Of a stretch of DNA of 19,427 nucleotides, positions 14,996 through 19,427 are shown in pieces. The position numbers and the translations under genes are program-made. The DNA is from CAYIVF01 sp964366875. Lineage in GTDB: Bacteria; Patescibacteriota; Minisyncoccia; Minisyncoccales; Staskawiczbacteraceae. Below the pieces are notes generated by a model. The model was not told the DNA's origin, searched no databases, and saw only the letters and a program-made list of their open reading frames with translations. Each line of letters begins with the position of its first letter. The stretch's first letter is position 1. Location of the stretch: positions 1 through 19,427 of the forward strand of contig CAYIVF010000014.1 in NCBI GenBank assembly GCA_964366875.1, given 5' to 3'.

Positions 14996-16087
14996 ATGGG
15001 CGCCTTCGCGAATTATTTTAAGAGGTTGGACTGGGGTATTATAATTTCCAGCACTCTACTTGTGTGTTTTGGGTTAAGTGCAATTTATAGCGCCTCCTTA
15101 GCTAAAAACAATTTTTTAAATCTGGAAAAGCAGGTTGTTTTTTTTGTTATAGGTTTCGCATTAATGCTCTTGCTAAGCTTTTTTGACTACAGGGCGTTAA
15201 GGAATAACTCTTATTTAATATTGGTTTTATACGGATTTTGTTTAATTTTACTTCTAGGTCTGCATTTTTTTGCTCCGGAAATTAGAGGTACAAGAGGTTG
15301 GTATAAATTGTGGCTTTTGTCATTAGACCCAATTGAGCCCACTAAAATTGTTTTAATAATATTGTTAGCAAAGTATTTCTCCATGAGGCACGTTGAAATG
15401 TATAAATTCAGGCACATTATTTTTTCCGGACTTTATGTTTTTTTCCCGGCGCTTTTAGTTTTCATAAAGCCGGATTTAGGAGGAACTATGGTGCTGGTGA
15501 TAATATGGTTGGGAGTTTTATTGATTTCTGGGATTAAAATAAAACACTTCTTGATTCTTTTTCTTTGTTTTATTCTGGCGGCGACTTTTTCCTGGCATTT
15601 CTTGCTTAAAGATTACCAAAGAGAAAGGGTGAGCTCTTTTATTTTTCCTTACGATGTTTTAGGCACTTCCTGGAGTCAAAACCAAGCCGAAATTACAATA
15701 GGTTCTGGAAGAATTTTTGGCCAGGGTTTAGGCCAAGGCTCTCAGGTTCAATATGGTTTTTTGCCAGAGCCCCATACTGACTTCATATTTTCTGCAATAG
15801 CAGAAGAGTGGGGTATTGTCGGGGTATTGTCTCTTTTTGCTTTGTATGCAAACTTAGTTTGGAGGGTTCTTAAAATCGCAATAGATTCTGAATCTAACTT
15901 CCCGCGGTTGTTTGCTTCGGGGTTTGCTATTATTTTAATCACTCAGTTTTTTATTAACATAGGCATGAACCTTTCTATGCTTCCAGTAGTGGGTATTTAT
16001 TTGCCTTTTATCAGTTACGGCGGCTCTGGGCTTATTTTTAATTTTGTTGGATTAGGCATCTTACAATCCATAAAAACAAGAAGATAG
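14996..16087 (+). CDS. rodA: RodA/FtsW-family peptidoglycan polymerase
   Basis: This SEDS-family integral membrane protein of 363 residues has about ten hydrophobic segments. It starts with LDWGIIISSTLLVCFGLSAIYSAS and contains FDYRALR, RGTRGWYKL, the KPDLGGTMVLV loop and FLPEPHTDFIFSAIAEEWG. The Asp of HTDF is the residue regarded as catalytic in RodA. The C-terminus has LPFISYGGSGLIFNFVGLGIL. The lack of a cytoplasmic extension and the RGW(Y) motif favour RodA (elongation) over FtsW (division), but that choice is inferred. Its partner class B PBP is not in the window. It starts 5 bases after ligA, so ligA and rodA are cotranscribed. A large hairpin follows its stop. Confidence 0.92.
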   Translation: MGAFANYFKRLDWGIIISSTLLVCFGLSAIYSASLAKNNFLNLEKQVVFFVIGFALMLLLSFFDYRALRNNSYLILVLYGFCLILLLGLHFFAPEIRGTRGWYKLWLLSLDPIEPTKIVLIILLAKYFSMRHVEMYKFRHIIFSGLYVFFPALLVFIKPDLGGTMVLVIIWLGVLLISGIKIKHFLILFLCFILAATFSWHFLLKDYQRERVSSFIFPYDVLGTSWSQNQAEITIGSGRIFGQGLGQGSQVQYGFLPEPHTDFIFSAIAEEWGIVGVLSLFALYANLVWRVLKIAIDSESNFPRLFASGFAIILITQFFINIGMNLSMLPVVGIYLPFISYGGSGLIFNFVGLGILQSIKTRR

Positions 16088-16088
16088 T

Positions 16089-16138
16089 CCAAACTTAGCT
16101 AAGCTAAGGAGAATTTCTCCTTAGCTTAGCTAAGTTGG
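16089..16138. repeat. Long perfect hairpin downstream of rodA
   Basis: A 22-bp perfect inverted repeat (16092-16113 with 16115-16136) has a single-base centre. CC/GG outer pairs extend it across one bulged A. The arms contain the palindrome CTTAGCTAAG. No T-tract follows, so it is not a standard terminator; it could protect the 3' end of the rodA transcript or form a cruciform in DNA. Confidence 0.85.
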
Positions 16139-16193
16139 TAGGTTGGAACTTAAGGATGAGTATACCATGATTGCAAGTAAGTAAGAATTTTGG

Positions 16194-16220
16194 AAAAACG
16201 CTCTAAAAGGGGCGTTTTTT
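16194..16220 (+). terminator. Intrinsic terminator of the pilD-ligA-rodA unit
   Basis: AAAAACGCTC pairs with GGGGCGTTTTT (one T-G wobble) around a loop of six bases, followed by a T-rich tail. It lies 107 bases after rodA and just before a strong promoter. Confidence 0.85.
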
Positions 16221-16239
16221 ATTTTTCAATGTTTAACTC

Positions 16240-16268
16240 TTGACAACGAGGTTGGCTTGGAGTAGAAT
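16240..16268 (+). promoter_or_regulatory. Near-consensus sigma-70 promoter
   Basis: TTGACA (16240-16245), a 17-bp spacer and TAGAAT (16263-16268) form the best promoter in the window. The expected start is at about 16275-16276, exactly where the first pairing segment of the structured RNA begins. No open frame of note follows for over 300 bases, so it should drive a non-coding RNA or leader. Confidence 0.8.
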
Positions 16269-16275
16269 AATAATT

Positions 16276-16465
16276 GAAGTATCCAAGAGGAAAAGAAAAA
16301 TAAGTAATCATAAATTTAGCTATCAAACAATTTAAAAATACAATTCCCGTTTTTAAAAGCGGAGTATTGAGAGGAAAACCACTTGATACTTCAAAAGGTT
16401 GGTAGATAAATTTAAAACTTATTTACCTCTTGATACTCCACTTTTGAGAACGGGATTTTTGTTTT
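16276..16465 (+). ncRNA. Structured RNA with four mutually pairing segments
   Basis: Two sense segments, A (16276-16290, GAAGTATCCAAGAGG) and B (16361-16374, GGAGTATTGAGAGG), are each complementary to two antisense segments, B' (16379-16392) and A' (16426-16439). B:B' makes a hairpin with loop AAAA (13 of 14 pairs). A:A' pairs 13 positions with one bulge and one mismatch. B:A' extends into a continuous stem of 30 positions (16345-16374 with 16426-16455; 29 pairs, four of them G-U) ended by TTTTTGTTTT, which is a terminator. Inside it, 16401-16427 can form another hairpin (GGTAGATAA/TTATTTACC), although its last bases compete with A'. The pairings exclude each other, as in attenuators and riboswitches. 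The RNA starts at a strong promoter and spans about 190 nt. No known RNA family is recognised; a free small RNA and a regulatory leader are both possible. Confidence 0.7.
16345..16465 (+). terminator. Terminator formed by the long stem of the structured RNA
   Basis: The stem 16345-16374/16426-16455 has only one mismatch (C16360/A16440), and a T-rich tract (16456-16465) follows directly. It can form only if segment B is not held by B' and segment A' is not held by A, so it may be conditional. Confidence 0.6.
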
Positions 16466-16493
16466 AAAAAACACAACCCGATTAAGGGTTGTG
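16466..16493 (-). terminator. Intrinsic terminator on the minus strand
   Basis: Read on the minus strand, CACAACCC and GGGTTGTG (8 bp, loop of six bases) are followed by TTTTTT (16471-16466). It sits back to back with the plus-strand terminator. The only minus-strand gene that could feed it is the HicB-like gene, 413 bases away. Confidence 0.7.
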
Positions 16494-16505
16494 AAATTGA
16501 TGCGT

Positions 16506-16579
16506 GCCTCCGTAGTTCAACTTGGACAGAACTGCGACCTGCTAAGTTGCTAATAATGGTTTAATTCCATTCGGGGGCA
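16506..16579 (+). tRNA. Class-I tRNA-like gene, anticodon GCU
   Basis: The 74 bases fold as a full cloverleaf. The acceptor is 7 bp (GCCTCCG/CGGGGGC, one T-G), followed by T8 A9. The D arm is GTTC/GAAC with A14, G18 G19 and A21. The anticodon arm is GCGAC/GTTGC with loop CTGCTAA. A 4-nt variable loop precedes the T arm AATGG/CCATT, and discriminator A73 closes it. CCA is not encoded. The anticodon GCT (16541-16543) would read Ser codons AGC/AGU, yet bacterial tRNA-Ser has a long variable arm, absent here. A20, C35, U36 and A73 are Arg-type features, and the anticodon arm resembles tRNA-Arg(UCU) with U34 changed to G. Position 56 is T instead of C. Flanking bases could lengthen the acceptor stem. 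It is real by structure; its charging and function are open. Confidence 0.75.
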
Positions 16580-16604
16580 CACATTAGTTTTTTAAATAAC
16601 TCAT

Positions 16605-16904
16605 ATGTCTGAAAATAAAATCAATCGTAAAAATTTATGGCGACAACTTTCTAATGTAAAAAGAATAAAAGTTTGGTTTACTGCGGTAGAGAAGCTTGGT
16701 CTTACTATTACACAACCAAAAGGTGGTTCTTCCCACTATTCTATTCGTTTTAAAGGTTATGAAAATACGGATATAAAAGGATTTATTTGCACTATCTATG
16801 GAAATCCAGTTAGAAAAGATGTTTGCGAAATAGTTTTTAAGAAACTACTTGATAAAGGATTTAAAGAAGATGAAATCTGGAAAGCGTTGAGAATGTTAGA
16901 TTAA
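16605..16904 (+). CDS. HicA-like toxin (mRNA interferase fold)
   Basis: This 99-residue basic protein has a HicA-type core. AVEKLGLTITQPKGGSSHYSIRFKG places a histidine (H44) after G-G-S-S, like the catalytic GSH motif of HicA. Next come the strand ICTIYGNPVRKD and the C-terminal helix VCEIVFKKLLDKGFKEDEIWKAL. HicA toxins bind and cut mRNA through a dsRNA-binding-like fold. It is longer than typical HicA (about 60-80), mainly at the N-terminus. It starts 25 bases after the tRNA-like gene without a promoter of its own that I can see. Its expected antitoxin partner lies tail to tail, one base away, instead of downstream in the same operon. The family call is moderate. Confidence 0.55.
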   Translation: MSENKINRKNLWRQLSNVKRIKVWFTAVEKLGLTITQPKGGSSHYSIRFKGYENTDIKGFICTIYGNPVRKDVCEIVFKKLLDKGFKEDEIWKALRMLD

Positions 16905-16905
16905 A

Positions 16906-17247
16906 TTAAGCAAACTGAAACTCTCTTATACTTACAATTTTTATCGTCGGAAGAGGTAATCCCTCTTTTTTTATTTTTAATTTACTTATTGGAATGTGAA
17001 AAGCAGTTTTGATTGCGTCAATTAAAGATTGCATAATTTCTTCTTGCGATGGATTTTTATTCGTGCCCCCCGTAATAATACCATCAAATTCCTTGCACCT
17101 CGCAAACCACCCTTCTTCGTTAATACTAAAATCAAAGGTGAATTTTCCACCATTATCTTTTATCTGTTCATTCATTTTTCTAATAGCCTCCCGCAATTCT
17201 TTATTGTTTAAATCTTCTTTTGCAAAGAATTTCGCACAAAATTTCAT
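16906..17247 (-). CDS. HicB-like antitoxin
   Basis: This 113-residue protein contains a HicB-type partial RNase H fold: FTFDFSINEEGWFARCKEFDGIITGGTNK, then helix PSQEEIMQSLIDAIKTAF. The pattern 'strand-EEGWFA-C-E-GI-GT-EE--l-ai' is the HicB signature. The N-terminal about 30 residues are a charged helix, and no clear DNA-binding domain follows the fold. HicB normally inhibits HicA by direct binding. It runs against the HicA-like gene with one base between stop codons. The start is ATG at 17245-17247. A TATAAT lies only 3 bases upstream on the minus strand, so the real -10 is uncertain. Confidence 0.6.
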   Translation of the reverse strand: MKFCAKFFAKEDLNNKELREAIRKMNEQIKDNGGKFTFDFSINEEGWFARCKEFDGIITGGTNKNPSQEEIMQSLIDAIKTAFHIPISKLKIKKEGLPLPTIKIVSIREFQFA

Positions 17248-17483
17248 ACAATTATAATATATTTTTATTTTACAGATTCACTATTAAAAGAAAATGAAAA
17301 ACGATGCAACAAAAAAAACTGCAACCGATTATTTATAATAAATTAGAGTTCACCGTTTTTCTTTATTATAGCACTTTATTAAGCGTCTATCTATGTCAAT
17401 TCAATATCTGTGAATAACTTGTCGCACAATAATCCTATCAAATAATAAAACCTTGTCAAGAGGTAATTAGTTTTTTAAAAACT
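17248..17483. other. AT-rich spacer between the HicB-like gene and the protease module
   Basis: I see no gene here. The spacer holds an 8-bp inverted repeat, GAAAAACG (17296-17303) and CGTTTTTC (17354-17361), that could be an operator for the HicB-like gene. It also holds a run of eight A between two TGCAAC-containing stretches, and a DnaA-box match on the minus strand (17409-17417). Confidence 0.4.
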
Positions 17484-17491
17484 TTGACAGG
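17452..17491. promoter_or_regulatory. Inverted repeat over the -35 region (possible operator)
   Basis: CCTTGTCAA (17452-17460) is complementary, with one bulge, to TTGACAGG (17484-17491). Between them lies the smaller palindrome AGTTTTT-T-AAAAACT. The right arm contains the -35 hexamer, so a bound regulator would block the promoter. Confidence 0.45.
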
Positions 17492-17522
17492 GGTTTAATC
17501 CTAATATAAGATAGAGTATAAT
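17484..17522 (+). promoter_or_regulatory. Promoter of the small protein/aspartic protease operon
   Basis: TTGACA (17484-17489) has TAAGAT (17507-17512) at 17 bp. A perfect TATAAT at 17517-17522 has the weak TTTAAT at 17 bp upstream. Either could start the mRNA 30-40 bases before the ATG at 17560. Confidence 0.65.
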
Positions 17523-17559
17523 AGAAATACATTAAATATAAATAAAATAAAAAAATAAT

Positions 17560-17862
17560 ATGCCTGAAGAAATACAAGAGATACAAGAAATACTTTTACC
17601 AGGAGAAAAGCTTTCAGAAGAAAAAAAGAATAATTTAGATTTGATTTCTCGGGTCGGCTCAGAGCTTTATCAAAAGAATAAAGACTTTATTAAAGAAAAA
17701 ATAAAGGACAATTGGTTCGTGCTCATTGAACCGATTAGCGGAACCTTAATGGCTTATTCAGACCAGTTGAAGCTCTACGAATATGCAAGTAAAAAATTTC
17801 CAGATAAAGTATTCTTCTCGCTCGGATTATTAAAAGATAATTTTCTTGAATATGTCCGATAA
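17560..17862 (+). CDS. Small hypothetical partner of the aspartic protease
   Basis: This 100-residue acidic protein has a helical N-terminal half (residues 1-45, rich in E and K). A small domain follows: DNWFVLIEPISGTLMAYSDQ, then KLYEYASKKFPDKVFFSLGL. The pattern 'W-v-l-G---a-s---l---a-kk-p---ff' resembles the short DUF5678-like proteins often found next to clan AA proteases. That is recall, not a search. No membrane segment or catalytic residue is visible. It is the first gene of a two-gene operon with its own promoter. The protease start overlaps its end by 11 bases, which implies coupled translation. Confidence 0.7.
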   Translation: MPEEIQEIQEILLPGEKLSEEKKNNLDLISRVGSELYQKNKDFIKEKIKDNWFVLIEPISGTLMAYSDQLKLYEYASKKFPDKVFFSLGLLKDNFLEYVR

Positions 17863-18331
17863 TCAAAATAATCTAGAATTTCCAGTTATTCCGAACTTTT
17901 CACCAAAAGTTCCTACTGAAATTCATGGTTTGGGCGAGGAAACCATAGAGTTCGTTGCTATGGTTGATACTGGTAATGATGGTTTTTTACAATTACCTCT
18001 TGCAATCGCCATAAAGGCCAAATTAAGATTATGGGGAGTAAGATATTGGACAATGGCTGATGGAAGAAAAGTAAGAATGTTTGATTGTTTTGGTATAATA
18101 AGATTTGCTGGTAAAGATATACCTGGCATTATAGCTCTTTCAGAAACTTCAGACGATTGTTTGTTGGGTATGCAATTTTTAGAAAAACTAAAAATGGATT
18201 TTACGGTTTCTTTGACACGAAAAAAAGCTATTTTTCAAGAATTATCAGAAAAGATAGAAATTAAGAAAGAAGATAAAGAAATAAAGCCAGTAGAAATAAA
18301 GCCAGTAGAAGAGAATAATCTCCCCAAATAA
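17852..18331 (+). CDS. Retropepsin-like (clan AA) aspartic protease
   Basis: The product is 159 residues from the ATG at 17852; a TTG at 17846 is an alternative start. It has the clan AA plan: the catalytic DTG triad at 39-41 in FVAMVDTGNDGFLQLP and a middle flap region (YWTMADGRKVRMF). The C-terminal hydrophobic motif DCLLGMQFLEKLKMDF resembles the LLG-x-x-x-L of this superfamily. With a single DTG it would act as a homodimer. No signal peptide is seen, so it is probably cytosolic. The C-terminal 25 residues are a charged K/E/P tail made partly by a 15-bp tandem repeat. The substrate is unknown; the overlapping upstream gene is the natural candidate for a regulator or substrate. Confidence 0.82.
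   Translation: MSDNQNNLEFPVIPNFSPKVPTEIHGLGEETIEFVAMVDTGNDGFLQLPLAIAIKAKLRLWGVRYWTMADGRKVRMFDCFGIIRFAGKDIPGIIALSETSDDCLLGMQFLEKLKMDFTVSLTRKKAIFQELSEKIEIKKEDKEIKPVEIKPVEENNLPK
18278..18307 (+). repeat. 15-bp tandem repeat in the protease tail
   Basis: GAAATAAAGCCAGTA occurs twice in tandem and encodes the repeated peptide EIKPV. The unit is a multiple of three, so copy changes only lengthen the tail. Confidence 0.85.
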
Positions 18332-18334
18332 TTT

Positions 18335-18436
18335 ATGATGCAGGAACCTTCAAAGGAAAAATTTTATAGTCTTTTGAACCGTGCTGTTCGCACAGACGTA
18401 CATAATAGGCTTGACACTTTTATTAAAAGAGAATAA
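18335..18436 (+). CDS. Possible 33-residue protein
   Basis: ATG ATG at 18335 opens a 33-residue frame (EKFYSLLNRAVRTDVHNRLD in the middle) that ends in TAA at 18434-18436. It starts 3 bases after the protease stop, which would make it a third operon member. The composition is helix-like and it has no Shine-Dalgarno site. Small size and lack of a known family keep confidence low. A terminator follows at 18502. Confidence 0.35.
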   Translation: MMQEPSKEKFYSLLNRAVRTDVHNRLDTFIKRE

Positions 18437-18501
18437 GATATAAAATATATTCTAGAAAACAAGTGGCCACCATTCTCTAAGCAAAATTAAATAATTTCAC
18501 G

Positions 18502-18534
18502 CCCTAAATAGACATAGGGTCTTTTGTGTTTTTT
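18502..18534 (+). terminator. Likely terminator before rpoB
   Basis: CCCTA (18502-18506) pairs with TAGGG (18515-18519) around an 8-base loop. It is followed by TCTTTTGTGTTTTTT. The stem is short but the T-rich tail is good. Confidence 0.55.
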
Positions 18535-18570
18535 AATTGTGTAATTTTAAATATTTATATATTTTTAAAT

Positions 18571-18595
18571 TATAGAGTCGAACTCTCTCTATACA
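18571..18595 (+). promoter_or_regulatory. Dyad and possible -10 region upstream of rpoB
   Basis: TATAGAG (18571-18577) pairs with CTCTATA (18587-18593), and the overlapping AGAGT/ACTCT forms a competing smaller hairpin. TATACA (18590-18595) could be a -10 element about 9 bases before the rpoB ATG. No good -35 is seen in this very AT-rich stretch. Confidence 0.35.
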
Positions 18596-18604
18596 TAAAC
18601 TTAT

Positions 18605-19427
18605 ATGGCAGAGACCATACATAAGATAAAGAACTTTTCAAAATCAAAACTCTCTTTTCCAACTCCCCACCTTTTGACTATGCAAAGGGAAACCTGGGAG
18701 GATTTTTGGAAGGTCCGCGTAAAAGAACTCTTAGAAGAAATTTCTCCTATCAGAGATTACACCGGCAAAGAACTGGAACTTTGGTTTCAAGATTACAAGC
18801 TCGGCAAGCCTAACTACAAAAATGGCTTGGAAGCAAAGAGAAATAACGACTCCTTAGAAGCTCCTTTAAGGGTGAAGATTAAACTAATAAACCTCAAAAC
18901 AAAAGAGGCAAAAGAGCAAGAGGTGTATTTAGCTGATTTTCCCGTTATGACAGACAGAGGCACTTTTGTTGTAAACGGAGTAGAGCGTGTAGTTGTTTCC
19001 CAGCTTATCCGTTCACCGGGAGCCTTTTTTACAATGAGGACATGGAGAGGCAAAAACTATTTTGGCGCCAAAATAATACCCAATAGAGGCGCTTGGCTTG
19101 AATTTGAAACAGAGGATTCGGGCTTTATCGGCGTAAAAATTAATAGAAAAAGAAAGGTGCCAGCAACAACTTTGCTGATGGCTTTGGGTTTAGACGGCGT
19201 AGAAAAAGTTGAAAAAGAATTTAAAGATACAGACACGGGAGAAATAAGATATATAAAAGAAACTTTAAGAAGAGATATTTGCAAAGACCAAAAAGAAGCT
19301 TTAGTAGAAGTATATAGAAGATTAAGGCCAGGAGATTTGGTTACTCCAGATACAGCCCAGGATCTGATTTTCAATATGTTTTTTAATTTTGACAGGTATG
19401 ACTTGTCAAAAGTCGGCAGATGGAAAA
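18605..19427 (+). CDS. rpoB: RNA polymerase beta subunit, N-terminal part
   Basis: The frame from the ATG at 18605 is open to the window edge and gives the first 274 residues of the beta subunit. Clear landmarks are the N-terminal KLSFPTPHLLTMQRETWEDF and the EVYLADFPVMTDRGTFVVNG region. The highly conserved ERVVVSQLIRSPGAFF and IIPNRGAWLEFE of the protrusion/lobe part follow. The rest, including the rifampicin pocket and active-centre regions, lies beyond the window. It is preceded by a terminator and AT-rich leader, not by rplJ-rplL as in many bacteria, so the ribosomal protein genes appear to be uncoupled from rpoB here. No Shine-Dalgarno site is visible. Confidence 0.97.
   Translation, partial: MAETIHKIKNFSKSKLSFPTPHLLTMQRETWEDFWKVRVKELLEEISPIRDYTGKELELWFQDYKLGKPNYKNGLEAKRNNDSLEAPLRVKIKLINLKTKEAKEQEVYLADFPVMTDRGTFVVNGVERVVVSQLIRSPGAFFTMRTWRGKNYFGAKIIPNRGAWLEFETEDSGFIGVKINRKRKVPATTLLMALGLDGVEKVEKEFKDTDTGEIRYIKETLRRDICKDQKEALVEVYRRLRPGDLVTPDTAQDLIFNMFFNFDRYDLSKVGRWK

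Noticed and set aside
16276..16465. 6S RNA, T-box leader or integron attC site as the identity of the structured RNA
   Set aside because: Size and terminal pairing are loosely like 6S, but the repeated A/B and B'/A' segments are not. No T-box sequence or aminoacyl-tRNA synthetase gene follows, and no attC core sites are seen.
16506..16579. Ordinary tRNA-Ser(GCU)
   Set aside because: The variable loop is only 4 nt and leaves no room for the long arm that bacterial SerRS needs, so the standard label would be misleading.
18814..19374. Two minus-strand frames near the right edge
   Set aside because: The plus strand encodes unmistakable RpoB motifs through the whole stretch.
1..19427. Recoded UGA (Gracilibacteria/Absconditabacteria genetic code)
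   Set aside because: pilM and the first pilin end in TGA at sensible lengths, and no conserved gene has an in-frame TGA.

Overview
The window is AT-rich and gene-dense. It looks like a chromosome segment of a Candidate Phyla Radiation (Patescibacteria) bacterium, most likely Parcubacteria-like. The signs are short proteins, overlapping genes, almost no Shine-Dalgarno sequences, a one-operon type IV pilus set with no secretin gene (PilQ), disulfide-rich pilins, and short repeats I recall from such genomes. TGA is a normal stop here (pilM and the first pilin end in TGA), which argues against the recoded Gracilibacteria/Absconditabacteria lineages. The taxonomic call is inference; no 16S gene is present.

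Region 1 (1-2018) is accessory. It holds a possible C-terminal gene fragment, two small hypothetical proteins, a remnant frame with a GC-rich inverted repeat, a small beta-carbonic-anhydrase-like protein, and a convergent comF-like gene for a competence-type phosphoribosyltransferase. comF carries an in-frame insertion made by a 20-bp repeat.

Region 2 (2062-12981) is a type IV pilus locus in assembly order: pilM, pilN, pilO, a small membrane protein in the pilP slot, pilB (extension ATPase), pilT (retraction ATPase with an unusual P-loop), pilC (platform), two Cys-rich pilin paralogues, a terminator, pilD (prepilin peptidase), then four minor pseudopilins (GspH/FimT-, PilV-, PilW- and PilX-like). 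With ComF next door, the locus could support DNA uptake or attachment.

Region 3 (12981-16087) continues on the same strand without a visible break into ligA (NAD-dependent DNA ligase) and rodA (SEDS cell-wall polymerase). pilD and ligA each contain a heptanucleotide tandem repeat inside the reading frame.

Region 4 (16088-18604) is the least explained part. It contains a 22-bp perfect hairpin after rodA, an intrinsic terminator, and a near-consensus promoter (TTGACA, 17 bp, TAGAAT). The promoter starts a structured RNA of about 190 nt with four mutually complementary 14-15-nt segments, and back-to-back terminators follow. Next come a class-I tRNA with a Ser-type GCU anticodon but Arg-like features, a HicA-like toxin, a convergent HicB-like antitoxin, and a two-gene module of a small protein plus a retropepsin-like aspartic protease.

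Region 5 (18605-end) is the 5' part of rpoB, which runs out of the window.

The strongest candidates for something undescribed are the alternating-pairing RNA (16240-16465), the tRNA-like gene (16506-16579) and the convergent HicA/HicB pair. They lie together in about 1 kb.
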